This document shows, one piece after another, positions 26,149 through 35,927 of a DNA stretch of 58,481 nucleotides. The DNA lies in the IMG/VR virus record IMGVR_UViG_3300009034_000043, positions 1 to 58,481 of that record. One strand, given 5' to 3'. Made by a program: the position numbers and the translations under genes. The DNA comes from a virus. Below the pieces are notes generated by a model, which was not told the origin of the DNA, searched no databases, and was given only the letters and a program-made list of their open reading frames with translations. Every line of letters starts with the position of its first letter. Position 1 is the first letter of the stretch.

Positions 26149-28772
26149 CCGCAACAGTAACAGAAACAACTCCGGTCGTAGTAGGAGGCAATCTTATCGT
26201 CGACGGAAGTTTCGAAGCAGCTACAACGTATGATATACGATATGAACCTGCCACGAATGTGTCGAAGTGGTATTACGCCACAGACCGTGAGGGTGTGGAG
26301 ATAGATAACAGTAGAGCGCATTCTGGTACGAAGAGTCTTCATATCCGGTCAAATACTCAATATGCACAAGTATACACTACTTGCTTCCCGACTAATCCGA
26401 ACAACAATAAGTACCGGATATCATTCTGGGGCATAACAGCATGTACGACGGCAGCTATGTTTGGTGTATCCCTGCTTGCCTATTATAGTGATGGAACCAA
26501 CTCGTGGATTGGATGGAAGTCATTAAATACCTCGCACGACTGGAGATATGAGGAGAGTGCACAGCTCACTACCAACGAAGCAAAGACCATCGAGTACCTT
26601 GTCGTACGAGTTATCCTTAGCGCAGACCCAGGCGACGAAGTAGTCGAAGCATGGTTTGATGATATTCAGTTAATTGAAGAGTTTGATAACCTGTCTGATG
26701 ATGGGTTAGGCCGATGGAGCAACAATGAAGAGTCAGCAGACCTCATCACTGAAACCACTACTGGTTGGACTGTAGGAGGTACTGGCACTTATAGCCTAAC
26801 GCAAGAGACGGGGGACAAACAGAGAGGGTATGCGTCAATTAAACTTACATGTACAGGAGCCGGTACTCTTGGGCTGTATTACTATTTCGACCCAGACATA
26901 ATGCTTATCGAACAATACACTCAGGTCAAGTTTTGGCTGAAGAGTAACAAGGCTATAGACTTTGTCATACGCATGCCAGATAGTGCAAACAGTTACAGTA
27001 CTAGCAGTATTGCAAGTACTGGTGGCGTGTGGACTGAGAAGACTATTGACTTCTCGTCAATGACACCTGCAGGTGCAGCAAGAGAACCTGTGGTTGGTTT
27101 CAACTTCTGGTTGAGCACATGTGCAGTAGACGATTACATACAAATTGACTCGTTCCGCTTCAGAAACTCCCTTATCGGCGAGGACTTCGATGATGATGTC
27201 AGCGTCACCATCTCACAGGACATCCCTGTACTAGCAGAATTACAAATTCGCGGGAGACCAAGATATCCGGTCCGGACATATCAACTCACTGATAATGGGA
27301 CAATACCACTTAACCTATCGGGTGATGCAGAAAGTCAGAGAGAAGACTGGGTACAAGAATTTACGCCGTTTAATAAACTTGTCAGGGGAATTACAGTTCG
27401 CCCGGCAAGTAATACTGGTTCTCCGACTAACGATGTCGTCTTCAAGATAGTCATATTTGACAACACGACTGACGATACGGTTGATGCGGTACTTATGACC
27501 CACACAGTCACAGCAACAGAGTGGGATATGCATATAGGGAGAGAACTGTTCGTGCCACTACAGGCACATTGTAATGTTGACGACCTCACATCAGACCAAG
27601 TGTTTGGTATTATGATTGAACCGGCTGGCTCTACGTTCGGCGGCACCTATCGTAACCTCACTGCGAGTACCACAGACGCATATGCAGGTCATAGTATGTG
27701 GTGGTATCAGTCGGTTTCGCCAGGATGGACGGAAGACACCACAAAGGACCTGTACTTTAAGATACACTACCGTATAGCAGGTAGTATAAAGATTCGGTCG
27801 ACGAGTGGTACAGAATTCAGTGTTGGCGGCGATATACTTACCGACCAAGAAATCTGGGTCGGTCCTCATGGTCGAGGGATGATGATTTACAGAGACGATT
27901 ACTCGACATATAAGTTCTATGATGATATGTACGAGAAAGATAGTGGTATTGTGCTGGACCTTCCTGGAAGCACACAAGTACAAATCCCCGATGAGGAAGG
28001 GTACGTGTATAAGTTTAGTTGCTTCTTCCCCATCATAAAGTGCACACTATGGTTGAATACATCGCAAGGCAATATGGACAATTTGGAGTTCCGAGTCTCG
28101 TCTGACGGAGAGAACTGGTCGCTACCTATAACCGATTGGGAACTCTTCAGTACATACCACGCAGAGATGGTACTGCCAGTTGAAGGTACTACTGAGTTCT
28201 ATCTTAAGATTTACAACACACACGCAACCACACACTACTACTCGTATGGTATGAATGTCTATGCACAACTCGATACCAGTAGGGCACGGATACCAATGCT
28301 TCTCAAAGGGACCAATTATATCTGGCAACCGTATACGGCTGGTTGGATGAGATATTGGCTGAAGGTGAAGGCTATTGAGAATATTCCGTCAAAGAACTTT
28401 CTTGGTATCGACCCGTATGGCTTACCGAGTGATTATACTTTTAACACACCAAAGATGAGAGTACCGTTTAGAACACAGTTCGAGAACATGATAGCTTCGA
28501 TTAAACGTGTGAGTAGTGTGAAAGTACTTAAGCAACAAGTACTTGGCGGGAAGAGACAAATACGCACTGGTACACACAAGGCACGTACATACATGATTGA
28601 CCTGTCCTATGTTACACGTGACGAGCGACAAGTAGTTGAAAAGTGGCAGGAAGAAGGTACACGTCTCTTGCTTGGTACACCTAACGAGATTGTACCAGTC
28701 GTGATACTACGGATTGAGTTGGATGAGAGACACGAAACAAGGTGCACATTGAGAGCATTGGAGCTGATATAA
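26145..28772 (+). CDS. Large tail adhesin with carbohydrate-binding domains
   Basis: An 875-residue virion protein. It begins NLIVDGSFEAATTYD, the start of a CBM4/9-like jelly-roll (about 12-180, ending EAWFDDIQLIEE), followed by a second such domain (about 190-355, FRFRNSLIGE), galactose-binding-like sandwiches (about 400-720) and a C-terminal virion-attachment domain (about 770-875, TYMIDLSYVTRDERQVVEKW). The following gene is a paralogue. A role in recognising the host surface is inferred. Confidence 0.75.
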   Translation: MTATVTETTPVVVGGNLIVDGSFEAATTYDIRYEPATNVSKWYYATDREGVEIDNSRAHSGTKSLHIRSNTQYAQVYTTCFPTNPNNNKYRISFWGITACTTAAMFGVSLLAYYSDGTNSWIGWKSLNTSHDWRYEESAQLTTNEAKTIEYLVVRVILSADPGDEVVEAWFDDIQLIEEFDNLSDDGLGRWSNNEESADLITETTTGWTVGGTGTYSLTQETGDKQRGYASIKLTCTGAGTLGLYYYFDPDIMLIEQYTQVKFWLKSNKAIDFVIRMPDSANSYSTSSIASTGGVWTEKTIDFSSMTPAGAAREPVVGFNFWLSTCAVDDYIQIDSFRFRNSLIGEDFDDDVSVTISQDIPVLAELQIRGRPRYPVRTYQLTDNGTIPLNLSGDAESQREDWVQEFTPFNKLVRGITVRPASNTGSPTNDVVFKIVIFDNTTDDTVDAVLMTHTVTATEWDMHIGRELFVPLQAHCNVDDLTSDQVFGIMIEPAGSTFGGTYRNLTASTTDAYAGHSMWWYQSVSPGWTEDTTKDLYFKIHYRIAGSIKIRSTSGTEFSVGGDILTDQEIWVGPHGRGMMIYRDDYSTYKFYDDMYEKDSGIVLDLPGSTQVQIPDEEGYVYKFSCFFPIIKCTLWLNTSQGNMDNLEFRVSSDGENWSLPITDWELFSTYHAEMVLPVEGTTEFYLKIYNTHATTHYYSYGMNVYAQLDTSRARIPMLLKGTNYIWQPYTAGWMRYWLKVKAIENIPSKNFLGIDPYGLPSDYTFNTPKMRVPFRTQFENMIASIKRVSSVKVLKQQVLGGKRQIRTGTHKARTYMIDLSYVTRDERQVVEKWQEEGTRLLLGTPNEIVPVVILRIELDERHETRCTLRALELI

Positions 28773-31700
28773 ATGGCAGTATATAATACGCAGGATTTAA
28801 CACACGAAGATAGGTTTATTGGTATTGGGCAGAACTTGCTTTCCGACCCAAGCTTTGAAGACCACGGAACAGCAAGTCTGGCACAAGACCCTTGGTTCAG
28901 ATGGTACTCCAGTGTCAATATCTGGGTAATGCCATACGTGGTGAACATTGATGAATCGTTCGCACGAACTGGTACACGTTCGGTTAAGTATCGCACAGAC
29001 TATAGTGCAGGTATGTACCAGTACGTTATACCGATTAACCCATGGCATCACAGGTATTATGCGGGCTTGTGGGTGTACGTGCCAAAAGGCATCGACGCTG
29101 GATGTGACGTCGTCGTCCGTATTGACTTCCACTACACTGATGGTACGGTAGATTATGTCTACGCAATAAGCGACCATGCAAATCGTATTCAAGGAAGTGC
29201 AGCTAATACAGATGGCTGGGAGTATCACTGGGGATATGCAGAGGCAGACGAAACCAAGTCAATTGAATACATTAGCTATTATATTGTTAATAATACTTTC
29301 AACGATGACATCTTCTATGAGTGGTGGGTAGATGATTGCTTCCTTGGTGAGGCAGAACGAATTGTGAGTGCACCAAACCATATGGTTGCTGGACCACACG
29401 ATGACAGTGGCGACGAGCTCACAGAGTATACAACCGACTGGACAGTAACAGCTAACTCTAACCTTACACGAGATACAACCAACTATAAGAGTCGGAATGC
29501 AAGTCTGAAACTAGACCACGGTACACGCACCGACTACTCGCAGTTCTGGTACTCGTGGGGCGCTGGTAATGATTTGAGAGACTACCAAGGCATTCGTCTG
29601 TGGTACAGAAGTAATGTTAATACACAACTTGAACTCAGATGCCCCGACTGGAATAATGGCTTGGCGTACACACTAGACGCTACAGCTGGTACGTGGGTTG
29701 AAAAGAGAATACCGTTCGAAGAGTTCAGACAACTTAGTGATTCACATTGGCCAAAGTTAGAGGACTTCCAGCAAGTAGTCGTCTACATGAGTTACGGTGC
29801 AGGTACCGATTATGTCAACATCGACGGCATGTACTTCTATAAAGAATTGATTCCGCCGGAGCAACAACATCCACGGTGGATGGTTGAGAGCTATGGAGAA
29901 GACTTCCTACATCGACCAGTTATTGGTAGTACAACGGCCATTATGACTGATGAGGGTACAGAAAGTGATTCGGGCAACTACACGAAGACTAACTGTACCA
30001 TGGGTGACAATACCTCCATTATGACTACAGGTAGTAATTGTCTGTGGATGAAGATTACAACGGGAACGAGTGCGGCTACTGCATACGGATACACACTCTC
30101 CAAGAAGTTCTATTGGAAGGACTTCTCACACGTAGAGTTCTGGTATTGCAAGGCTGTTAATACACATATAGTCGACCAACTTAAAGTACGCATCTATGGA
30201 ACCAACAAAGATGGTTTACGAGTGACTATGATTGCGCAACTGAATATTGGTCGTGCATGGAGTGCAGCCAACCGTTGGTATAGGTTCCGTGTACCTAAAG
30301 AAGCATTCCTACCAGATTATACAGACCGTACAATCGAAGGACTATACATGGACGAGCTTGGATGGTCAATTGATGCTAACCATGGAGCAGACAACGATAC
30401 ACATTACTTTGACGACATGCAATTCCATCTTAAGGAAGGAGCGTGTGTGAATACTGAGATGACGGTACGACCGTACAAATCGTTTGACAGAGAGTATGGT
30501 TGTCACACCAAGGATACTCTTCGGTCAATCAACTACACATCTGTAATTGAACGCTACGGGCAAGTCTTCACTGCTACACATTCTGGTTTCCTGAGAGGTA
30601 TAATGATACAGCCAGGTTCGAATGTGGGGTCGCCGACAGGTGACGTTTATGCAACACTCATAGCAGTGAGTGGTACACCAGCACTTCCCACAGGTAATGG
30701 TTGGCAGGTTCATACCATCTCTGCGGAGGATTGGGACACCCATGCGAACGAACTCTTGTTTGTGCCATTCAATTGGCAACTCACGGTTGGAACCCAGTAC
30801 TGTATATTCTTCTACACGACACCATTGAGTACTACAAATGTTAGATATGTGTGGGTTGATGCTACATCACCACCATATGACGATGGGTATGGGTGTTCTT
30901 ATAATGGCACATCGTGGGTACAGCAATCGGGTGATGATATGCGTTTCCATCTCGTTTGGGGTATACCAGATGAGGGTGCTCTTGAATTAAACGTCGGGCC
31001 AACACGTATACGGAAAGACTTCTTGGACGTTCCGACCACATGTGAGATTACTCTACGGGAGGACAACTATGGGAAGTTTTACTACTATGAGGATTACTCG
31101 TCACAAAAACACTTGACCGATTTGTGGAAGATAGTGCCGCCCACTACAAACTATGTAGTCTGGGAGAACTCGAGCTCTAGTCGTATGAATCTCAAAGATG
31201 ACGGGGAGATAATATACAAGTTTAAATTCCCGTGGACTGTTACGAGAGCAAGTATGTATGTTGCTAATAGTGCAACGTATAGTACTGAGGTGTACATTGG
31301 TGATGGGAGTACGTGGTTCCTTGTCGCCACTGTGGGCAGCACTCCTGGTACAACGGCACAGGTTAACTTGTACAACTACGTTAACGGGACAAATGAATTC
31401 TACATACGGTTCGTCGGAGACGATGCTGGCAATCCTTCGTATGTCAATGAGTTCTTCATTGAAGGACAACTAGACATGCGTGATACTGTTGTCACAATAC
31501 AGCCAGGTAGCAATCCAGTCAACAGACCATTCAGTCTCAGCAGGTCCGATTGGGCTGTCATGTTCGGCGATATTGTACAGGGAATACGTACATACACAGA
31601 CTCGCGGTTTGCACTAACACCAGACGTAGACGTAATCGAAGATACATTGATGTCACCAAATGCGATAATACTGTGGTCGCGTAAGACTGCTTATACTACT

Positions 31701-31949
31701 CTTGACGCGTTCAAGGGAAGGGAACAGACTACATGGCTTGGTGTTGAGGAATGGGAAGCAGTTGTTGACGGAATGTTCACGAACGACGATGTACATAAGC
31801 TGGAGGATTGGAAGGATGCCGAAAAGGAACTCTGGCTTATGACATTCGATAGATGTGTGCGTGCACGCATTGTTGACATTAACTATAGTAAGACAACACA
31901 AGTCGGTTATCAGAGGATTAAGATAGCACTACACGAGATAGCCGCGTAG
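28773..31949 (+). CDS. Large tail adhesin, paralogue of preceding gene
   Basis: A 1058-residue protein starting the base after its paralogue stops. It repeats the plan: NLLSDPSFEDHG at the start of a first jelly-roll (about 20-195), a second (about 210-350), an additional third (about 375-555), further sandwiches with GFLRGIMIQPGSNVGSPTGDV near 610, which closely mimics VRGITVRPASNTGSPTNDV of the first gene, and a C-terminal attachment domain. The extra jelly-roll explains most of the length difference. Tandem duplication then divergence is inferred. Confidence 0.75.
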   Translation: MAVYNTQDLTHEDRFIGIGQNLLSDPSFEDHGTASLAQDPWFRWYSSVNIWVMPYVVNIDESFARTGTRSVKYRTDYSAGMYQYVIPINPWHHRYYAGLWVYVPKGIDAGCDVVVRIDFHYTDGTVDYVYAISDHANRIQGSAANTDGWEYHWGYAEADETKSIEYISYYIVNNTFNDDIFYEWWVDDCFLGEAERIVSAPNHMVAGPHDDSGDELTEYTTDWTVTANSNLTRDTTNYKSRNASLKLDHGTRTDYSQFWYSWGAGNDLRDYQGIRLWYRSNVNTQLELRCPDWNNGLAYTLDATAGTWVEKRIPFEEFRQLSDSHWPKLEDFQQVVVYMSYGAGTDYVNIDGMYFYKELIPPEQQHPRWMVESYGEDFLHRPVIGSTTAIMTDEGTESDSGNYTKTNCTMGDNTSIMTTGSNCLWMKITTGTSAATAYGYTLSKKFYWKDFSHVEFWYCKAVNTHIVDQLKVRIYGTNKDGLRVTMIAQLNIGRAWSAANRWYRFRVPKEAFLPDYTDRTIEGLYMDELGWSIDANHGADNDTHYFDDMQFHLKEGACVNTEMTVRPYKSFDREYGCHTKDTLRSINYTSVIERYGQVFTATHSGFLRGIMIQPGSNVGSPTGDVYATLIAVSGTPALPTGNGWQVHTISAEDWDTHANELLFVPFNWQLTVGTQYCIFFYTTPLSTTNVRYVWVDATSPPYDDGYGCSYNGTSWVQQSGDDMRFHLVWGIPDEGALELNVGPTRIRKDFLDVPTTCEITLREDNYGKFYYYEDYSSQKHLTDLWKIVPPTTNYVVWENSSSSRMNLKDDGEIIYKFKFPWTVTRASMYVANSATYSTEVYIGDGSTWFLVATVGSTPGTTAQVNLYNYVNGTNEFYIRFVGDDAGNPSYVNEFFIEGQLDMRDTVVTIQPGSNPVNRPFSLSRSDWAVMFGDIVQGIRTYTDSRFALTPDVDVIEDTLMSPNAIILWSRKTAYTTLDAFKGREQTTWLGVEEWEAVVDGMFTNDDVHKLEDWKDAEKELWLMTFDRCVRARIVDINYSKTTQVGYQRIKIALHEIAA

Positions 31950-31957
31950 GTGAAACA

Positions 31958-33067
31958 ATGAAAAGACTATGGAAAGAGTACGAGGAAGAACTACTCCGAA
32001 AGGAGTATCCAACAACACCAGCTAAAGTGCTAGCCGGACAATTGAACCGTTCGGTTGGTTCAGTTGAAAACAAAGCCAAAAGGATGGGCTTAAAGAAATC
32101 GATATACTACGATAGAGACATCGGCGAAGAAATCACGCCGGAAAGGATTATACTGGGAGTACTGCAACGGTCAAAGCATCCTTTAACATTCGAGCAACTA
32201 ATGGAGAATAGCAATCTTGGGTTATCTGAACTTAGCTTTGCAAGAGAGCTAGAAAAACTACGACTTGAAGGGTACGACATAAAAGGGTTAGAGACCGCTA
32301 GAGGAAAGCTTTACGGTCTTGTGCGTACAAGTGAATTTGACCCAACAAAGTATTACAAACAGATGGGTGAGATAAAGACACCCGTATTGATGACAGGAGA
32401 TTGGCACGTAGGGAATAAGTATCACAGTCACCAAGCATTTATGGACCTCTTAGCTTGCTGTGAAGAATACAGTGTGGCTACAGTTGTGATTAATGGAGAT
32501 TTGCTACAAGGTAAGGGAGTTCATAGACGCGAAGCAATGGACCTGATTATGCCCGACTTGGATTACCAAATCGACACAGCGGTGAGTATGTTGAACATGA
32601 TACCCAAATGTGTCGAACAGATAGCGATTGTCATGGGTAACCATGAGAGCTTTGTAAAAGGGAACATTCGTGTTGGATGGGACATGTGTGCGAGTGTTGC
32701 ACGTAGAGTCCCCCGTGCTGTGTATTATGGGGGAGTCGCAAACATTGAGTTGGATGACAAGTGGGAGTACTTGGCATTCCATGGTGAAGGTGCAGTTGGA
32801 TATGCTGTAAGCTATAAGGGACAACGTATCCGAGATAATCTCGTACAGCGGCCGCATATACTACACTTGGCTCACATCCATCAACCGTATGACATTCCAA
32901 GACCACACCAGAGTGGAAGAGCAAGTACGATTACGTCTGCATCGCTGAAGCGTGAAAGTACGTGGGAGATGCAGAGAGGTTGGACTTCCATTATTGGATG
33001 GTGGATATTGCATTACTGGAGTCCACGTAGAAAGTTGCTTGAAGAATTTAGTCCCAAGGTGTATTGA
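31958..33067 (+). CDS. HTH-calcineurin-like phosphoesterase fusion
   Basis: A 369-residue protein. Residues 1-47 form a SANT/Myb-like helix-turn-helix (LWKEYEEELLRKEYP ... SVGSVENKAKRMGL), 55-115 a second winged-helix-like part, and 140-350 a metallophosphoesterase with all five metal motifs: TGDWHVGNKYH, VINGDLLQG, IVMGNHES, FHGEG and LAHIHQPY. DNA-directed nuclease or phosphatase activity is likely. GGTGAAACA lies upstream of ATG 31958. Confidence 0.8.
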   Translation: MKRLWKEYEEELLRKEYPTTPAKVLAGQLNRSVGSVENKAKRMGLKKSIYYDRDIGEEITPERIILGVLQRSKHPLTFEQLMENSNLGLSELSFARELEKLRLEGYDIKGLETARGKLYGLVRTSEFDPTKYYKQMGEIKTPVLMTGDWHVGNKYHSHQAFMDLLACCEEYSVATVVINGDLLQGKGVHRREAMDLIMPDLDYQIDTAVSMLNMIPKCVEQIAIVMGNHESFVKGNIRVGWDMCASVARRVPRAVYYGGVANIELDDKWEYLAFHGEGAVGYAVSYKGQRIRDNLVQRPHILHLAHIHQPYDIPRPHQSGRASTITSASLKRESTWEMQRGWTSIIGWWILHYWSPRRKLLEEFSPKVY

Positions 33068-33541
33068 GTGACGGAACGTTTGAAGAAAGCGCTCATTGTA
33101 CTCGTCCTACAGCTAGCCATAGCTGCAATCATCGGGTTCATTGAGCCTGCTTTCTTCACCCCTTGGGCTCGTGAGTATAACTACTTTCTCAATTACGCTT
33201 GGATACTTGGACACTTTTCCCCACTCTGTGTAGCGTTCCTCCTCCTTGCAATCTTACCCATCGCGGCGATTGTACTTATTAGTCTTGTGAATGAAGACTT
33301 AGAAGATGCTGAGCTCTTTACGGTGACTGGGGCTATAACCGTCCTATTATGGCCTCTTGTCGAAGACCTCGTGGCTCATCTGCGATACGGAAGCTTGGCC
33401 CTCGATGACTGGACCCATTGGGGGCTTCCAAGCTTCCTAGCCGTCGCTCCCGACTTTTGGATTCCGACCTGGTACCTACTCATAATCGGTATCTGCAGTC
33501 TTATCTTTCTTGTCTATAGACTGTATAAAAAAAGAGAGTAG
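33068..33541 (+). CDS. Four-span membrane protein
   Basis: The last plus-strand gene, GTG 33068, 157 residues, with four hydrophobic segments (about 8-28, 45-75, 82-105, 130-152) and a basic C-terminus (YRLYKKRE). It overlaps the phosphoesterase stop. It could serve lysis or exit as the last late gene, but no family is recognised. Confidence 0.6.
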   Translation: MTERLKKALIVLVLQLAIAAIIGFIEPAFFTPWAREYNYFLNYAWILGHFSPLCVAFLLLAILPIAAIVLISLVNEDLEDAELFTVTGAITVLLWPLVEDLVAHLRYGSLALDDWTHWGLPSFLAVAPDFWIPTWYLLIIGICSLIFLVYRLYKKRE

Positions 33542-33542
33542 T

Positions 33543-33560
33543 GTGGCTCCGAAGAGCCAC
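33543..33560. terminator. Bidirectional terminator between convergent arms
   Basis: GTGGCTC-CGAA-GAGCCAC is a perfect 7-bp stem with a tetraloop in the 27-base gap between the plus-strand and minus-strand arms. A run of seven A at 33526-33535 gives a T run for minus-strand transcripts, and a T-rich stretch follows on the plus side near 33568-33578. Confidence 0.65.
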
Positions 33561-33568
33561 AGTGTTCA

Positions 33569-34132
33569 TTAGGTTTTAACTGTCCACCAGACTTCGTCCC
33601 AATAGCAATCGTCGTAGAAGTGCGTCCAATCCGATATGAGTGTCATGACTACAATAGACTCTACGTAGTTGCCAACTTTCCGTGTATGTTGTGTTGACAA
33701 CGGAACAACGATTTTAAACCATGTTTGTTCGTCTATCTGCGTGTCTACGATAAGGTCGTAGCGTAGGTAAACGTAGTTCCATGCCCAGACTTGCATTTCC
33801 GGGTCAAGGTCTCCATGTGTACACTTATATTTGAACCAAGTCTTGAACCACACCGAGTCCACTGTTTCAGAACCGATATACTTTGTCATCCAAAATTGTA
33901 CTCTTGCTTGTGCTGGATTGAGTGGTGGTCCGTGTGATGTTTGTACCCAGAGACAGACATAGTTTCTCGTCTGCATCTCTGATACGCCACCGTACTTCCA
34001 GATTCCGTTCCAGATTGAGTATCCAGTGACGTGCCATTGATAGGTAGTTGCTGATACGGTCGACATACCGAATGATGCGACGACAATAAAACCTAGTAGT
34101 GCCAGAGTGAGTCGTTTCGTTCGTTGTTTCAT
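33569..34132 (-). CDS. Secreted protein with signal peptide
   Basis: A 187-residue protein with a clear signal peptide (KRLTLALLGFIVVASFGMSTVSA, residues 5-28; cleavage probably after SA). The mature part is rich in W, Y and beta strands and has three cysteines. Its ATG is preceded by CGGAGGTGAAATA and, just upstream, by the GATGAGCCTT leader element. It is the distal gene of the minus arm. A cell-surface or exported function is inferred; no family recognised. Confidence 0.65.
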   Translation of the reverse strand: MKQRTKRLTLALLGFIVVASFGMSTVSATTYQWHVTGYSIWNGIWKYGGVSEMQTRNYVCLWVQTSHGPPLNPAQARVQFWMTKYIGSETVDSVWFKTWFKYKCTHGDLDPEMQVWAWNYVYLRYDLIVDTQIDEQTWFKIVVPLSTQHTRKVGNYVESIVVMTLISDWTHFYDDCYWDEVWWTVKT

Positions 34133-34146
34133 TATTTCACCTCCGC

Positions 34147-34156
34147 AAGGCTCATC
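34147..34156 (-). promoter_or_regulatory. GATGAGCCTT leader element
   Basis: On the minus strand the order is hairpin (34162-34178), GATGAGCCTT, GGAGGTGA, start codon 34132. The hairpin GGGGTC-TCTAT-GACCCC is perfect and overlaps the stop codon of the upstream gene. The same order of hairpin, 10-mer and binding site is seen after the capsid gene at 7786-7857. Confidence 0.5.
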
Positions 34157-34168
34157 GGAAGGGGGTCT

Positions 34169-34501
34169 CTATGACCCCGTTCCTTCTTTGGCCGGCTCAG
34201 CCTTTGGCTTGGGCTCTGGCTTTGGCTCCGGCTTGGGTTCCTCTTTCGGAACCTCTTTCTTGGGTTTAACGTACTTAAAGAGATACGTCTTGTTGTGGAT
34301 TTTGTCGACTACTAGCGATTGACTCTTCTGCATTACTGCCCAGTGTTTTTCAACTGCTAGTATCTTGGCAATACGCAACTCGTCTATATCCTCTGTTATC
34401 TCCACTACTTCCATGTTGGGGAAGAGCTTCTCATTCTTGAGCTGTTTCTCTTGTATCTGAGTTACGTTTGCCATATCCTTAGTTATGATGATTGCTTTCA
34501 T
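34169..34501 (-). CDS. Small protein with KPEP-rich tail
   Basis: A 110-residue protein: an alpha/beta N-terminal domain (1-75, KAIIITKDMANVTQ) and a low-complexity tail of K, P and E repeats (about 78-110). Such tails often act as flexible linkers. GGAGGTGAATAG precedes the ATG. Function unknown. Confidence 0.6.
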   Translation of the reverse strand: MKAIIITKDMANVTQIQEKQLKNEKLFPNMEVVEITEDIDELRIAKILAVEKHWAVMQKSQSLVVDKIHNKTYLFKYVKPKKEVPKEEPKPEPKPEPKPKAEPAKEGTGS

Positions 34502-34512
34502 CTATTCACCTC

Positions 34513-34722
34513 CTACGTGAGTTTTGGTATCTTCTTTTCTGTCGCGGTTATGATGACGTCTGAGTCTACATTCAGCATTATCTCTACTCCGTCACCCCAA
34601 GGCTTTACATCCATTATCTCTACTGGTATGACAGCCTTGAAGCCGGCTTTCGGGTCCACATTGTGTAGTCTAAACATGAAGACATCATCCTTCTCGCTTA
34701 CTTGCCTTCTGTAAGTCTTCAC
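34513..34722 (-). CDS. Small beta-rich protein
   Basis: I prefer GTG 34722, with GAGGTGG seven bases upstream, over an in-frame GTG at 34737 within the binding site. About 69 residues, mostly beta strands with charged surface (VFMFRLHNVDPKAGFKAVIP). Overlaps the zinc-ribbon gene upstream. Function unknown. Confidence 0.55.
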   Translation of the reverse strand: MKTYRRQVSEKDDVFMFRLHNVDPKAGFKAVIPVEIMDVKPWGDGVEIMLNVDSDVIITATEKKIPKLT

Positions 34723-34894
34723 TTCGTTCCACCTCACTTTTATTCATTAGTTCTGTTGCACCCTCCCACTTCCTCATCACTACGGGAGTATTATGCCCAC
34801 ACTTGGTACAGGTGATGTAAAATCCACCCGCTAAGTCTTTTTGCAATTGTACACTCTTGTCGAACTGCATTCCACAGTTACCACACCATGCCAC
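34685..34894 (-). CDS. Zinc-ribbon protein
   Basis: A 69-residue protein with CGNC (residues 4-7) and CTKC (29-32), the classic two-knuckle zinc ribbon, then a charged helix. Start is GTG 34894 overlapping the upstream stop, with GGAGGTGGG ahead. Confidence 0.65.
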   Translation of the reverse strand: MAWCGNCGMQFDKSVQLQKDLAGGFYITCTKCGHNTPVVMRKWEGATELMNKSEVERSEDLQKASKREG

Positions 34895-35163
34895 TACAAC
34901 CCACCTCCTATTGGGCCGACCTCATCTAGCTTTTCTTGTGCTCTACGCAAGTTCTGTATCTGCTCCTGCAACAGTGTAGCCTTTTGTTCCATCTCTCTGA
35001 TTATGACATACAGGGGTTCTGAGTTCTTGATGCGCTGTGCTGTATCTCGGTAGAGCATGACTTGGTATCCTATCTTTGATAGGTTTTCAAACATTCTATC
35101 TATTTCTGCGTTCCGGTGTGCTCTTTTATCATAGAAGGCGTCGTATTTGTCTGTTTCATTCAT
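34894..35163 (-). CDS. Small coiled-coil protein
   Basis: An 89-residue, highly charged helical protein with a coiled coil from about 45 to 80 and a PIGGGL end. Its ATG has AAAGGAGGTAG upstream. Part of the minus-strand operon; function unknown. Confidence 0.6.
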   Translation of the reverse strand: MNETDKYDAFYDKRAHRNAEIDRMFENLSKIGYQVMLYRDTAQRIKNSEPLYVIIREMEQKATLLQEQIQNLRRAQEKLDEVGPIGGGL

Positions 35164-35458
35164 CCTTTCTTTCTACCTCCTTTTTGCAGGGTTCTCTGCC
35201 GTTCTGGAATAAGCGTACGATAGGCATGTTCTTTTGGACCAGTGGGACCAGTCGGGGACCACTCAGTTTTCCCGCTCCTGTAATCAAGTATCTTTTGACA
35301 CAGGGTACACACACGTTTCCTCCACTTATCCCATCCATTGTGTGGATAGAGTCTTGTCTTGAAGCTATTATCCCTATCTGTGACTCGTCTCCCACACAGG
35401 GACCTTCCATCTTCGAAGAAGTGTTTTGAACGTTGTGCTGGCATTCTGTTATCTCCAC
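35156..35458 (-). CDS. Small cysteine-containing protein, frame uncertain
   Basis: Two overlapping frames of similar length are open. The one given (100 residues, GTG 35458, with CVPCVKRYL near residue 50) has the more gene-like first-base purine bias. The alternative, ATG 35444 to 35160 (94 residues, with VCTLCQKIL), has a better binding site, GGAGAT six bases ahead. Either product may bind zinc. Only one is likely to be real. Confidence 0.45.
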   Translation of the reverse strand: MEITECQHNVQNTSSKMEGPCVGDESQIGIIASRQDSIHTMDGISGGNVCVPCVKRYLITGAGKLSGPRLVPLVQKNMPIVRLFQNGREPCKKEVERKDE

Positions 35459-35922
35459 GAGCTTTCGAGCCTCTCGACCATCTTCTGGAACATCTCTGGG
35501 GTTATCTCTCGTTGGTTTAACTCCTCTATCTTCTTCCGTATTTCAAGACTGTTCTTCCATGCTTCGTCAACATCATAATCAGACACTTGTATCACAGTAT
35601 TTAGCTCCCTAAACAGTTCTGCCAATTCTTGTGAAGACTTACGCTCCACAACTCGTTGCTGTACTGCTGATATTTGTGACGTTACATGGTCGTGCCGTCT
35701 TGTTAATTGTACGTTCTCTATCTCGACCTCTTTCTGTCGTGTTTCGATTCTTCCGAGTTCGTCCTTCAGCACCTTGAGTGCTAACTCCTCTGCTGTCGCC
35801 AGTGGATTCTCGACTAGGACTTCTCCTACGCTGGACACTAACCCACTGATGTTTATCCCAAGTGCTCTTAGCTGTTCCTTTAGCATCTTCTCCATGTATA
35901 TGCTTGTTGGCTCTTTCGTCAT
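35449..35922 (-). CDS. Ribbon-helix-helix protein with coiled coil
   Basis: ATG 35922 has GAGGTGAAAAG upstream; the longer frame would run through the preceding gene. The 157-residue product starts PTSIYMEKMLKEQLRALGINISGLV, a typical archaeal ribbon-helix-helix DNA-binding unit, followed by a long coiled coil (about 45-110). It resembles CcdA-type archaeal regulators with a C-terminal coil. A DNA-bound replication or regulatory role is inferred from its position beside the helicase. Confidence 0.65.
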   Translation of the reverse strand: MTKEPTSIYMEKMLKEQLRALGINISGLVSSVGEVLVENPLATAEELALKVLKDELGRIETRQKEVEIENVQLTRRHDHVTSQISAVQQRVVERKSSQELAELFRELNTVIQVSDYDVDEAWKNSLEIRKKIEELNQREITPEMFQKMVERLESSWR

Positions 35923-35927
35923 TCTTT

